60,124 bases of DNA from CAMBDS01 sp964355675 (GTDB taxonomy: Bacteria > Electryoneota > AABM5-125-24 > Hatepunaeales > Hatepunaeaceae): contig CAYHEC010000023.1 in assembly GCA_964355675.1 (NCBI GenBank), positions 1 to 60,124 of the forward strand, written 5' to 3'. A program made the position numbers and the translations under genes. The notes under the pieces are model-generated. The model was given only the letters and a program-made list of their open reading frames with translations, was not told the origin of the DNA and ran no database searches. Shown here in pieces: positions 8,487 through 17,539 of the stretch. Position 1 is the first letter of the stretch; each line of letters opens with the position of its first letter.

Positions 8487-10292
8487 ATGAAAGTCAATAG
8501 AAATAATCTCATAATCTATCTCGTCATCGCCGTCGCCCTGCTGACCCGACTTGCCTACTTCTTCCAGTACGCCGGGACGCCGTTCTATGCCGTGCCGATG
8601 TGGGATGCGGGCGAGTACCACGACATGGCTATTGCTTTGTCGAAAGGGTCGCTCCACCCGTCATTTGCCTTCAGGCCGCCGCTTTACCCGATCCTGCTTG
8701 GCGTCGTCTATATGATCTTCGGCGTGGGACCGCTTGTGCCGAGCTTGCTCCAGATCGCCGGAGGCGTCTATGCCTGCGTGCTCGTCCAAAGGATTGCGAC
8801 GAGGCTATTCGGTGAGTGGGCAGGACTTGGAGCCGGTCTGGCGGCGGCGCTGTCGGGGATGATGGTCTTCTTCGATCTTGAACTGATGCCGACGAGTCTG
8901 GAAGTGATTTTGATGCTGTTGTTGCTCAATGAACTAATTGGATTTGCCGATAATAAAAGCAAGTGCGAAAGTGCGAAAGTGCGAAAGTGCGAAGGGGGGG
9001 GTGTTCTTGCCGGAGTGTGGTTCGCGCTGGCGGTGCTGGCAAGGCCGGTGATACTGCCGCTTCTCGTGCCTTTCCTTATGTGGGGGTGGTGGGTGAAAGC
9101 AGGCTGGCAGAAACTTACCGCTTTTGCCCTTGTTGGTCTGAGTTCACTGCTCTTTATGTTACTGCTGAACCTCTCAGCCGGTAACGGAGCGATGCTGACT
9201 CCGGCGCAAGGCGGCGTCAATTTCTACATCGGCAACCGCCCCGGGGCTGATGGATTTACCGCAACGCTTCCCAACGTAGGTTCGGGCTGGGGGTGGGATA
9301 CTATTACGAAGCTCGCCGAGAAGGACGAAGGCAGGTCGCTTACGCCCAAGGAGGTTGACAGTTATTATTGGAAGTTGGGGCGGCAAGCAATTGCTTCTGA
9401 CCCGATGGGCTGGTTAAAATTGCAGATGCGAAAGGGCCAGCTCATCTGGAACCACCTTGAGATCTCTAACGACCGCGATATTTATTATCATGCTCATCGC
9501 TATCCGATCATCGGCTGGTTGCTGTGGATCGGGCTTCCATTGTTCCTGCCTTTCGCGGCATTATGTTTGTGGGTTTTTGTGGACGACCGAAGGGTCATGC
9601 TCTTAACAGCTACATTTGTATTCTATTCAGCAACCGTGACCCTCTTTTTCGTAAATGGACGCTTTCGTCATCCGCTGACTCCGGTGTTTCTCGTGCTGGC
9701 GGCGGGCGGAGTGAAATGGATCGTCGAAAGAATTCGGCGGAAGGACTTTAGGTTCAACAGGTATAATGGCGGAGCCGTTCTGTATTTCCTAATCGGAGCT
9801 GTTTCGCCATTCATAGTTGATCCCGGCATCGATCCGAAGCGCTGGGATTACGGTTATTTTACCGAAGCGACCGCCCTTGAAAAAATGGGACAGGTCGATC
9901 AGGCGGAGGTTCTTTATAAGAAAGCGCTGGAAGCGAATCCTCGAGCGCCTTTTGTGAACTTTAATCTCGGCGACATCGAAAGAAGCAAATCTCATCTTGA
10001 AAAAGCGGCAGAGTATTACTATAATGAGTTGGCAATCCAGCCATCCTACGGGAAGGCGTGGAATAATCTTGGACTGATGGCACAAGCCTCTGGCAATAAT
10101 GATCGTGCGTTGGAGTGTTTCGAAGAAGCCATTCGTGTTCGACCTGACCTTGCCGAAGCAGTGATAAATGCTTCGACGGCATGGCAGAAAAAAGGAGTAG
10201 AGGCTCGCAAGGACGGCGATGATAACCTGGCACGGCAGGCGTTCGAGCGGGCTGAGGAACTCAGGAAAGTTACTATTACGCCCCGCCGTTAA
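8487..10292 (+). CDS. GT39/PMT-like membrane glycosyltransferase with C-terminal TPR repeats
   Basis: The protein has 601 residues. The first helix (about residues 7-25) is followed by the GT-C signature MWDAGEYHDMA, whose acidic residues are the expected catalytic site, and by RPPLYPILLG. About ten hydrophobic helices run to residue 440. The tail (about residues 455-600) has three TPR units (EKMGQVDQAEVLYKKALEANP, GKAWNNLGLMAQASGNNDRALECFEEAIRVRP and a third). The family transfers sugars from a polyprenyl-phosphate donor to proteins or lipids at the membrane; the acceptor is unknown. A low-complexity insert (KCESAKVRKCEGGG) comes from four octamer repeats plus a G8 tract at 8961-9001. No ribosome-binding site is obvious. 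Confidence 0.85.
   Translation: MKVNRNNLIIYLVIAVALLTRLAYFFQYAGTPFYAVPMWDAGEYHDMAIALSKGSLHPSFAFRPPLYPILLGVVYMIFGVGPLVPSLLQIAGGVYACVLVQRIATRLFGEWAGLGAGLAAALSGMMVFFDLELMPTSLEVILMLLLLNELIGFADNKSKCESAKVRKCEGGGVLAGVWFALAVLARPVILPLLVPFLMWGWWVKAGWQKLTAFALVGLSSLLFMLLLNLSAGNGAMLTPAQGGVNFYIGNRPGADGFTATLPNVGSGWGWDTITKLAEKDEGRSLTPKEVDSYYWKLGRQAIASDPMGWLKLQMRKGQLIWNHLEISNDRDIYYHAHRYPIIGWLLWIGLPLFLPFAALCLWVFVDDRRVMLLTATFVFYSATVTLFFVNGRFRHPLTPVFLVLAAGGVKWIVERIRRKDFRFNRYNGGAVLYFLIGAVSPFIVDPGIDPKRWDYGYFTEATALEKMGQVDQAEVLYKKALEANPRAPFVNFNLGDIERSKSHLEKAAEYYYNELAIQPSYGKAWNNLGLMAQASGNNDRALECFEEAIRVRPDLAEAVINASTAWQKKGVEARKDGDDNLARQAFERAEELRKVTITPRR
8961..9001. repeat. in-gene octamer array (AAGTGCGA x4) plus G8 tract
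   Basis: Four perfect copies of AAGTGCGA (8961-8992) are followed by A and eight G (8994-9001), inside the glycosyltransferase reading frame. Gain or loss of one octamer or one G would shift the frame. The same octamer family occurs between genes at 54704 and 57791. Confidence 0.85.
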
Positions 10293-10692
10293 TCGGCGCG
10301 ACAATTGCACTACAGCAGTTGAACGAGTTTTGTTGCGGGGAACGGTCACAATTGAGAGCGGACATGCGCAAATATTTCACTCGCGTTAACAGGAATTGCA
10401 TTGGAACGATGATGAGTCTCACTACTCAAAATGTAGCGAAAGCATTATTGTCCGAAGAATTATTGTCAGCAAGTTGAGATGGTTTGCAAACGAATAAATT
10501 GTGGTATTACTTTTGCGCATATTAGTTCACCTATAATGCCTGCAATGAGTGATGAAAATCACTCGGATTTGCCAATGCGAAAGAACGGTTTGACGAACAC
10601 TTGCATTGACAAAAAAAGGCATTATATTATGTGCCTATGTCACCGAATAACGGTGCGGGAATGCAAGAGCGAAGTAAGCAGGAGGTGAAGCA
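10293..10692 (+). promoter_or_regulatory. 400-bp upstream region of the pilus locus with candidate promoter
   Basis: This gene-free stretch precedes the pilin gene. Candidate sigma-70 elements are TTGACA (10606-10611) with TATGTG 16 bases on, or TTGCAT (10601-10606) with TATTAT (10625-10630) 18 bases on. The pilin ribosome-binding site is AGGAGGTG (10679-10686), which is very strong. No convincing ORF is seen in the gap. Confidence 0.5.
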
Positions 10693-11115
10693 ATGCTTCC
10701 CAAATTCAAGCGGCAGGATAGCGGTTTTACGCTGATCGAAGTGTTGGTGGTGGTTGTAATCGTTGCGATTTTGGCTGCCATCTCGGTACCGATTTACATT
10801 CAGTACGTGCAGGGTGCTCGCGCCTCGGACGCTCAGGCGACCATTGGTGCAATCTACAATGCCGTCAAGATGTTCCGTCAAGACTTTGGCGAGGATCCTT
10901 CTTCGGTAGAGTTATTGCAGGAGCTCGAGTATCTGGAAATCGACGAAGGAACTCTTCGTCAATGGTCGTTCTCGTTGATCGGTCAAGACCCGGTCACACA
11001 GATTGAAGCTGTCTCGACGTCAGAAATGAAGGGCGGCGCCGGTCATGTGGTGCTGTTCGACGTACAGACTGGTCGTTTCACAGGATATGGTCTGCCGACG
11101 GACGAGGATATTTAA
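10693..11115 (+). CDS. type IV pilin-like protein (probable major pilin)
   Basis: This 140-residue protein has a canonical class III signal: a short basic leader (MLPKFKRQDSG), cleavage before FTLIE, Glu at +5, and a hydrophobic helix (VLVVVVIVAILAAISVPIYIQYV). The mature domain is short and acidic, with no obvious C-terminal disulfide pair. PilD (28286) would cleave and methylate it, and PilB would drive its assembly. It has the strongest ribosome-binding site of the locus (AGGAGGTG), which suits an abundant subunit. A GspG-type pseudopilin is the alternative reading, but the PilT and PilMNOPQ neighbours favour a pilus. Confidence 0.85.
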   Translation: MLPKFKRQDSGFTLIEVLVVVVIVAILAAISVPIYIQYVQGARASDAQATIGAIYNAVKMFRQDFGEDPSSVELLQELEYLEIDEGTLRQWSFSLIGQDPVTQIEAVSTSEMKGGAGHVVLFDVQTGRFTGYGLPTDEDI

Positions 11116-11163
11116 CGTTCGCCGTTCGCGCTGATCTCAAAGTAACACAACGTTAGGCGGATA

Positions 11164-12222
11164 GTGGAATCCATTCCAAAACTTCTGGAATATACGGTCA
11201 ATCAGGGGGCCTCTGACCTCCATATATCGACCGGATCTATTCCAATGATTCGGGTACACGGGCGGATGCGCAAATTGAACATCCCAGCCCCGACGGCAGA
11301 TGAAGTGTTTGATTCGATTCAGACATTTTTGACACCCGAGCAACTCGAGCGTCTCGATGAGATGAAAGAAATCGACCTATCGCAGAAACTCGAAGGGTTA
11401 GCCCGTTTCCGCGTCAACGTCTATTCACAGATCAACGGGTACGGCGTTGCGTTCCGAACAATACCTTCTTCAATCCGAGGCTTCGAAGAGCTCGGGATGC
11501 CGGAGGTCCTTAAGGATTTGGCACTTCGTGATCGAGGGCTGATACTGTTTACCGGCCCGACAGGTTGTGGCAAATCAACTTCTCTTGCCGCGTGCATTGA
11601 TTACATCAATGAGTACAAGGAAATGCACGTCATCACGATCGAAGATCCGATCGAGTATTATCATTCAAGCAGGAACTGTCTGATCAATCAGCGTGAGCTC
11701 GGCGCGAACACACATTCGTTCGCGAACGCGCTCCGTTCCGCTTTGCGTGAAGACCCGGACGTGATTTTGGTCGGAGAGATGCGCGACCTTGAAACAATTT
11801 CTCTGGCTCTGACTGCCGCAGAAACCGGTCACTTGGTTTTTGCAACCCTTCACACATCATCAGCCGCTAAGACGATTGACCGAATTATCGACATTTTTCC
11901 AGCATCGCAAAAGACGCAAGTCCGCTCGATGCTGGCAGAATCTCTCGAAGCGGTTATCGCTCAGAAGCTGTTGCCGAAGAAGGGCGGAGTCGGTCGGGTA
12001 ATTGGTTGCGAGGTGATGGTCGCCAATGTAGCGGTAAGAAATCTTATTCGTGAGGATAAGATCTATCAGATTCCATCGGTCATCCAGTCTGGTGGAAAGC
12101 AAGGTATGCAGTCGTTGGATCAAGACCTGCAACGACTGTTACACAAAGGTATGATTGACCGTGAGACCGCTGCGCTGGTGGCGGAGAATCCGAAGCTGTT
12201 CGAAGTAGATCTGAACCAGTAG
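11164..12222 (+). CDS. pilT: pilus retraction ATPase
   Basis: This hexameric cytoplasmic ATPase depolymerises type IV pili and powers twitching and DNA uptake. It has 352 residues, normal for PilT. An N-terminal PAS-like domain (GASDLHISTGSIPMIRVHGR) precedes Walker A GPTGCGKST (about residues 131-139). The Asp box follows in TIEDPIEYYH. The Walker B region is VILVGEMRDLETI, and the His box is LVFATLHTSSA. The C-terminal VRNLIREDKIYQIPSVIQ is the PilT-specific AIRNLIRE motif, which separates it from PilB. The start is GTG, 48 bp after the pilin gene. Confidence 0.96.
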   Translation: MESIPKLLEYTVNQGASDLHISTGSIPMIRVHGRMRKLNIPAPTADEVFDSIQTFLTPEQLERLDEMKEIDLSQKLEGLARFRVNVYSQINGYGVAFRTIPSSIRGFEELGMPEVLKDLALRDRGLILFTGPTGCGKSTSLAACIDYINEYKEMHVITIEDPIEYYHSSRNCLINQRELGANTHSFANALRSALREDPDVILVGEMRDLETISLALTAAETGHLVFATLHTSSAAKTIDRIIDIFPASQKTQVRSMLAESLEAVIAQKLLPKKGGVGRVIGCEVMVANVAVRNLIREDKIYQIPSVIQSGGKQGMQSLDQDLQRLLHKGMIDRETAALVAENPKLFEVDLNQ

Positions 12223-12301
12223 CTGTCTTCGGGCAACCGTCCGTGCTTAAGGTCATGAATTCGTTATTAAGGCTAAGAAAGAATGCTTCAAGGAGGCAAA
12301 G

Positions 12302-12793
12302 ATGAGAAACTTGAATTCTAAGTGGCGAGATGATGCTGGCGGCATCGACTTCATCCAGATCGTCATCGGTCTGATGATCGTTGCGATTGCTTCAATTGGC
12401 GCCTTCCAGGCGCTCAACTACGGCAATGAAAAGATGAACCAGCAAATGCGCTACCGTAAGGCGATATCCGTCGCCCGTTCCTATGTCGAGTACTGGCAGG
12501 GTCGCATCCATACTGACTTCGAACCTACCGACCCACGCTTGGTTGCCGGGAATTTCGATCAGGTGGTTGACCCTACGGAACTCGATCTGGGTGACCCAAC
12601 AACCGACGCCGACGACGTCATGTGCTATGTCAGATATGGTCGTCTCGACCCGGTTGATCTTGCGGAAACTGGTGTTGGTGTAGATTATTGGCGCATCAAT
12701 GTCAAGGTGACATGGTGGGAGCCCGATCAACCGCATAACACCGATCCACAAATGGTGAAATTTAGCGGGACGATGGTCTCGGCGGGGCTCTAA
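12302..12793 (+). CDS. minor pilin-like protein with unusual cleavage site
   Basis: This 163-residue protein has a basic leader (MRNLNSKWRDDAGG), followed by IDFIQIVIGLMIVAIASIGAFQAL. The expected prepilin motif G-FTLIE is replaced by G-IDFIQ, so the usual Glu at +5 is Gln. The mature region has no known fold to my eye (PTDPRLVAGNFDQVVDP, TWWEPDQPH). An AAGGAGG ribosome-binding site precedes the ATG. Position between pilT and another minor pilin suggests a PilV/GspI-like role in initiating the pilus. Confidence 0.75.
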   Translation: MRNLNSKWRDDAGGIDFIQIVIGLMIVAIASIGAFQALNYGNEKMNQQMRYRKAISVARSYVEYWQGRIHTDFEPTDPRLVAGNFDQVVDPTELDLGDPTTDADDVMCYVRYGRLDPVDLAETGVGVDYWRINVKVTWWEPDQPHNTDPQMVKFSGTMVSAGL

Positions 12794-12857
12794 TGGAACG
12801 CCGAGTTGAAACAACAGTGATACGGCGAAGAAAACGTGAAGTTAGCGAGGTGAAACT

Positions 12858-13508
12858 ATGAATGCGCTAAGCTTAAAGTATCGTCGTGATGATGGATGGA
12901 CGTTTATCGAAGCGACCATCTCGATTGTCATCATGGCGATCATGGTACTGGGTCTGACGATAGTTCTGCTGGCATTTCGAGAACAGCTCGACAGGAGCTG
13001 GGCAGTGAGAGTGATGGATCAGTACGGGAATGACGTCATCGAGCAATTGACGCATGAACTACGCAATGCAACGGATGTTACAGTGCGTGGAGCCGCGGGC
13101 AATACGAGTAGAATCGATGTCACCTATCTCGATCCGGTCCGGCATAATCTCTTTCTCCAGTCGCATTGGCGAGCTGATCTTAGAAATATTCGCATCACGC
13201 ACGGCAATAATGAATTGATCGATCCTTCGTTTCCGCCCCAGCAATTGGGAAGAGGCGAATCATACGAGATCACTCAATTCACATTAGTGCAGTATGCTGC
13301 CGATTCTCCCAACCAATGGGAGAGGCAGGACCGGACTCGGAGAAAACAATCTTTTCTGGAGGCGGCCTACGATATACGATTCAAGCTCCGTTATAACCGC
13401 AACGCTATCGACGTTGGCGAACGGGATTGGAAAGTAGAGAAGGAATACTTCAATCGAGTTTACATCCGGAACAAGAACCTGATTGTTAAGAAGGGGATCA
13501 CCGACTGA
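12858..13508 (+). CDS. PilW/GspJ-like minor pilin
   Basis: This 216-residue protein has a prepilin signal: leader MNALSLKYRRDDG, cleavage before WTFIEA with Glu at +5, then an ISIVIMAIMVLGLTIVLLAF helix. The following QYGNDVIEQLTHELRNA resembles the long helix of PilW/GspJ proteins. It lies between another minor pilin and the PilX-like gene, the order seen in minor-pilin operons. An AGCGAGGTG ribosome-binding site precedes the ATG. Confidence 0.8.
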   Translation: MNALSLKYRRDDGWTFIEATISIVIMAIMVLGLTIVLLAFREQLDRSWAVRVMDQYGNDVIEQLTHELRNATDVTVRGAAGNTSRIDVTYLDPVRHNLFLQSHWRADLRNIRITHGNNELIDPSFPPQQLGRGESYEITQFTLVQYAADSPNQWERQDRTRRKQSFLEAAYDIRFKLRYNRNAIDVGERDWKVEKEYFNRVYIRNKNLIVKKGITD

Positions 13509-13524
13509 AAACCAGGTGAGCCAA

Positions 13525-15018
13525 ATGAATAGGAAAGCTAATATGAACTCTCAGATTATGGAGGATGAAGTGAAACGAAAAGATGTCCTCGTGCGCGACG
13601 AAGGCAATATCCTCATCATGTCGGTTGTAATCGTAGCCTTGCTCGTCGCCACCGGAATGAGCTATATGAAATGGGCATCGGATGAAAAGTGGGATTCAGA
13701 ATACGAACGAGCCACAATCCAAGCCTACTTTGTTGCCCAGACCGGACTCATTGAAAGAGGTCTGACATTCCTTAGAACCCGTGAACCAGCCGACCTTCCG
13801 CAAGGAATGGTTCAGTTGTTGCCCGGGACTGTGGATAGGGTCGGAATACATTTCAACAATATGGTGCGCAGAGCACCTGGCGCGGAAGGTAATGTCTTCC
13901 AGCGAACCGACAGTTACGATCTCTATTCGACCGGACAGGTCACGTTTATCAATCACGAGATGGGTAACAACGGACCTAAATTCATACCGGTTGAAAGAGT
14001 TGCTACGATGCGGGCAAGACTAAGGTCTTTTGCGAACTATATGTATCTCACTGATGTGGAGGTCACGGAGTATAATGAGATCATCTGGTTCTGGACGCCC
14101 GATACACTTTATGGACGAACCCATTCGAATGATTTTATCGGACTGAAGTACTCACCACAGTTCTATGGACCTGTCTCGACATCCAAAGGTGAGTTTCGTT
14201 ACTTCCAGCCGGGTAATATCCATTTCGAATATCCCCCGGTTTTCAATGCGCCGCCAGTCAATTTCCCGCGTACAGCCAAAACAGTCAGGGCTAATGCAAG
14301 CCCCTTTGTAACGGACGGTCACGGGCGATTGATGACTTGGATCAGACTCGAAGGCGACGCAGGAATACGTATTTTCCAATATCCTCTGGGCAGTGTACGT
14401 TCGGAGAGTCTTTACATGTCGCAAGGACCTCCAAACTGGCAGGCGATATTTGTCGATGGACAGTGCGAGATTGAGGGCACCTTAACAGGCCAGCTCACAA
14501 TTGGTTCTTCCGGAGACATGTGGTTGATCGATGATGTTCGATATACAAGGTCAAACCAATTTACCGGAGATTTCAGCGAAGATGATCCTACTGTCGGAAT
14601 TCTCGGGTTAGTATCTGAAAGCGATATCATCATCAAAGACAATTACAAGAACGGTAAAGAGAACGGAATAAACGTGGCCGCTGGTGATTGGGGCCGACAT
14701 TCCATCGTTATTACGGCTGGAATGGTCGCCCTCGGCAGTTCGTTTACTTTCGAACATCAGAACGATGATTGGGAAGCTTATCAAGGACCTGACCCGGATG
14801 AGCGAGGCTGGATCTACCTTAAAGGTGCAGTCACGCAACAACGGCGCGGTTATGTACACCGCTCCAACAACTCCGGAACCGGGTATGGGAAAGCTTATCG
14901 GTATGATTTCCGATTTGACCGTCGTCCGCCGCCATACTACATGGAGGCTCTCGACGAAAATGGACATGGTCTGTTCGACATTATCTCTTGGGGCGAGCAG
15001 ACCCCAGTGTTGCACTGA
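13525..15018 (+). CDS. PilX-like envelope protein with a domain shared with the 58-kb secreted protein
   Basis: I start this gene at the ATG preceded by AGGTGAG (13514-13520), giving 497 residues; an in-frame start 14 codons earlier overlaps the preceding gene. After a charged leader comes DEGNILIMSVVIVALLVATGMSY, a PilX-type N-terminus, then a helix rich in polar residues. The large C-terminal part is beta-rich. It contains a segment (HSIVITAGMVALGSSFTFEH, PDPDERGWIYLKGAV, RRGYVHRSNNSGTGYGKAY) closely matching the incomplete protein at 58089-60124. PilX-like minor pilins are usually under 200 residues, so this is an enlarged form. It probably carries a surface-exposed domain at the pilus tip (inference). 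Confidence 0.75.
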   Translation: MNRKANMNSQIMEDEVKRKDVLVRDEGNILIMSVVIVALLVATGMSYMKWASDEKWDSEYERATIQAYFVAQTGLIERGLTFLRTREPADLPQGMVQLLPGTVDRVGIHFNNMVRRAPGAEGNVFQRTDSYDLYSTGQVTFINHEMGNNGPKFIPVERVATMRARLRSFANYMYLTDVEVTEYNEIIWFWTPDTLYGRTHSNDFIGLKYSPQFYGPVSTSKGEFRYFQPGNIHFEYPPVFNAPPVNFPRTAKTVRANASPFVTDGHGRLMTWIRLEGDAGIRIFQYPLGSVRSESLYMSQGPPNWQAIFVDGQCEIEGTLTGQLTIGSSGDMWLIDDVRYTRSNQFTGDFSEDDPTVGILGLVSESDIIIKDNYKNGKENGINVAAGDWGRHSIVITAGMVALGSSFTFEHQNDDWEAYQGPDPDERGWIYLKGAVTQQRRGYVHRSNNSGTGYGKAYRYDFRFDRRPPPYYMEALDENGHGLFDIISWGEQTPVLH

Positions 15019-15049
15019 TCGTCCAAGTATCTTTACGGTAGAAAGTCTG

Positions 15050-15078
15050 GCAGCTCCCGCACCTTGTGTGGGAGCTGC
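15050..15078 (+). terminator. hairpin after the PilX-like gene
   Basis: GCAGCTCCC and GGGAGCTGC (9 bp, plus CAC/GTG after a one-base bulge) form a stem, followed by TTGGAAAATT rather than a clean T-run. It lies in the 213-bp gap before pilM and may weaken read-through between the pilin and PilMNOPQ groups. Confidence 0.45.
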
Positions 15079-15231
15079 TTGGAAAATTCGTTGATCGCCG
15101 AAATTGATTTGTTCAAAGCACATGGATCTTCCTCCGAGTATCCAAGCGCATCTCTGGCATTCAATTGAAGCAATCGAAACGGATTTAGTGTCCCCCGGGG
15201 GGGAAAGCCCTTGTTCAACATCGGTGGTGCT

Positions 15232-16299
15232 ATGTTCGGTATGGGGAGTAACCTGCGCGTCGGGCTTGATATTGGAACCCACAGCATTAAAGTTGCGGTG
15301 GTGGAAAAGGTTGGGCCGCGCTTTCGCTTAGTAAAGTGGAAGTGTCACGAACTCTACACTGGGGGCGAACGGTATGATCCGGAAGGCCCCAAGAAATCTA
15401 TTGCAGTCCCTGCACTTGCCAAAATATTTGGCGAACTGGGACTCGCTCCTAAGAAAGTCAAACATCTTGCGTCGTGCATCGGTGGGCTACAGGTCTCTGC
15501 CAAAGAGATTTCCAGTATGATGCAGACCGAGCAGGAAATGGCTTCAAGTCTTCTCCTCGAAGCTCGAAAGCATATTCCTCTCGACGGCAGTGAAACGGTT
15601 GTTGACTACCAGATAATGGGTGATGACGTCAAAGAGACCGACAAGGTCCGCGTCTTACTGGTTGCCACGACTCGCAAACTGTATGAAGGTCATCAAGACT
15701 ATCTGCGTGAAATCGAATTGAAACCCGGTATCATCGATATCGAACCGCTTGCCGTTCTCAATTCGTATATCATCCACTCACAATTGCCTGACGAAGGCGT
15801 AATAATTTTCCTGCATCTCGGTGCGAAAAGGACGATGATCGGCGTATTTGGACGTCGTGACACCTTTTTCACACGTGATCTCCCTGTCGGTGGTCAACAC
15901 TTTACTGATGAGTTGATGCGCATATACGGGTTGGATTACGGCGAAGCAGAAGAAGTTAAGCGTACATCGGGAATGTCTCCTAACCTTGAGAAAAAACTTG
16001 GCGAAGGCGCTGGTCTTGGTATGAGTGACCGCACAACCTTTGAGAAGTTGGGTGATGAGATCAACCGCTCCCTGCGCTATTATGTCAAGGAATCAGGGCA
16101 ATCAGTGTTTACGCACTTTGTGCTGACAGGCGGCGGAGCTGGGCTGATCGGCTTGGACAGCTACCTCTCGAACAAGTTCAACCTGCCCATCGAGTTGTAC
16201 AACCCATTCAATCAACTCGACAGCCGCGTTCCAATCGACACACCCAATCCTTACCAAATGGCTCCCGCCATCGGGCTGGCAATTAGAGGGGATCTCTAA
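15232..16299 (+). CDS. pilM: type IV pilus inner-membrane assembly protein, actin-like
   Basis: PilM is a cytoplasmic FtsA-like ATP-binding protein that docks on the N-terminus of PilN. The first nucleotide motif GLDIGTHSIKVAVVE lies near the start. The phosphate-2 region is VIIFLHLGAKRTMIGVF, and the adenosine motif is FVLTGGGAGLIGL. I prefer the ATG at 15232 (MFGMGSNLRVG), which follows GGTGGT; an upstream TTG at 15211 is also in frame. The stop overlaps the pilN start (TAATG), so the two are translationally coupled. Confidence 0.92.
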   Translation: MFGMGSNLRVGLDIGTHSIKVAVVEKVGPRFRLVKWKCHELYTGGERYDPEGPKKSIAVPALAKIFGELGLAPKKVKHLASCIGGLQVSAKEISSMMQTEQEMASSLLLEARKHIPLDGSETVVDYQIMGDDVKETDKVRVLLVATTRKLYEGHQDYLREIELKPGIIDIEPLAVLNSYIIHSQLPDEGVIIFLHLGAKRTMIGVFGRRDTFFTRDLPVGGQHFTDELMRIYGLDYGEAEEVKRTSGMSPNLEKKLGEGAGLGMSDRTTFEKLGDEINRSLRYYVKESGQSVFTHFVLTGGGAGLIGLDSYLSNKFNLPIELYNPFNQLDSRVPIDTPNPYQMAPAIGLAIRGDL

Positions 16300-16934
16300 T
16301 GATCACGCAATTTACTATCAACCTCAATAAAGGTGAAGATACCGCTGAACGTGAGGTTCGCTGGCGTAAACGCCGCGAAGTCATCACAATGACGGTATTG
16401 ATCCTCGCCGTTCTGGTAGTGGGTTACATGAACTACATTCAGAATCAAATGTCTCAGCAAATCATCACTACAAAGATGAAAACAAAAGCTGATATCACCA
16501 GACAACTTGATTCGCTGAAGAAGACGGGTAAAAACATTTCCAAAGAAGACGTTCTTGCGCTTGCGAAGCTTGAGAAAGAACGCGTACTTTGGACGAAGAA
16601 ATTCCTTTCGCTGGGCGAACTTCTTCCCGAGGAAATGGCTATCACCTATCTTGAATACAAAAATAATACGCTGTTGATGAGATTCATCACCACGATAAAG
16701 AAAGATGAGAAGGAATTCGATAAGGTAAAAGGCTTGATCGATCTCCTGCGGGCGTCGCCCCTCTTTTTCCGAGATTTTGCTGATATGCGTCTCAAGGAAC
16801 AGCATCAAACGGATATCGAAGAACAAACGATACTCTCTTTTTCTGTACTCGCTTCTATTGAACGCGGCGGAGAAGGCAGAGAGAAACGCTCGAAGGGTGG
16901 AAACCTTGCCCGCGCCATGGGCGGCGGGAATTAA
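16299..16934 (+). CDS. pilN: type IV pilus assembly protein PilN
   Basis: PilN is a bitopic inner-membrane protein. Its 211 residues begin MITQFTINLNKGE, the conserved cytoplasmic PilN tail that binds PilM. A single helix follows (about residues 28-46, VITMTVLILAVLVVGYMNYI). Next come a periplasmic coiled coil with lysine-rich heptads and a ferredoxin-like domain. The first codon overlaps the pilM stop. The last 20 residues are basic and glycine-rich. Confidence 0.88.
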   Translation: MITQFTINLNKGEDTAEREVRWRKRREVITMTVLILAVLVVGYMNYIQNQMSQQIITTKMKTKADITRQLDSLKKTGKNISKEDVLALAKLEKERVLWTKKFLSLGELLPEEMAITYLEYKNNTLLMRFITTIKKDEKEFDKVKGLIDLLRASPLFFRDFADMRLKEQHQTDIEEQTILSFSVLASIERGGEGREKRSKGGNLARAMGGGN

Positions 16935-16966
16935 CGTCACTATAAAGCAAGTAGGAAATACGACAG

Positions 16967-17521
16967 ATGAAGCGTAACCTGGTCCTCCTTCTCCTGCTGG
17001 CATTATTCGGCGGCGGCGCATGGGTTTACCATAAATTCGTCTTTGCTGAATACCCCACGCAAATCAGGCAGTATGATCGCGACATTTCTCTACTCGACGA
17101 GAAGTTGATTAGCGCTCAAATTATTCACAGTCAGATGGACCTTACCGCAAATCTGATTGAAAAGAATCTCGCTCTTTCAAAAACTGATTCGCTGGCAGAA
17201 GATGCATCATTGCCCTTTCTCGAGTACATCACAGGCATTCTGAACCAAATCGGTATCAAGCTTATGAAGCTTGAACCGGCTAAGAAGTCAGCTCGCCTCG
17301 ATTATGTACGAACACCCTATTCTCTGAACGTCGAAGCGACCTACGAAGAACTCGGCAAATTTATCAACCAACTCGAGAAATCAGAACGGTTGATCACAGT
17401 AGAGCAATTCGAGATCGATAATGCAGTCCGGAAATCCGGTTCGATGGCAGAGAAGGGGGATTATAAAAAACACGAGATGATCCTCCGCATCTCAACGTTA
17501 ACCCTCATTAAACAGCGCTAA
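16967..17521 (+). CDS. pilO: type IV pilus assembly protein PilO
   Basis: The 184 residues start MKRNLVLLLLLALFGGGAWVY, a single membrane helix. A periplasmic coiled coil (residues 30-65) and an alpha/beta domain follow (FLEYITGILNQIGIKLMKL, TYEELGKFINQLEKSERLITVEQFEI), a PilO hallmark. PilO pairs with PilN to form the periplasmic alignment complex. It lies 32 bp after pilN and 18 bp before the next gene. Confidence 0.88.
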   Translation: MKRNLVLLLLLALFGGGAWVYHKFVFAEYPTQIRQYDRDISLLDEKLISAQIIHSQMDLTANLIEKNLALSKTDSLAEDASLPFLEYITGILNQIGIKLMKLEPAKKSARLDYVRTPYSLNVEATYEELGKFINQLEKSERLITVEQFEIDNAVRKSGSMAEKGDYKKHEMILRISTLTLIKQR

Positions 17522-17539
17522 GGCGAGGAGACAAGAATA

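Noticed and set aside
10693..11115. Reading the pilus locus as a type II secretion system
   Set aside because: PilT and the PilM-N-O-P-Q order are pilus-specific; no gspC-M set is present.
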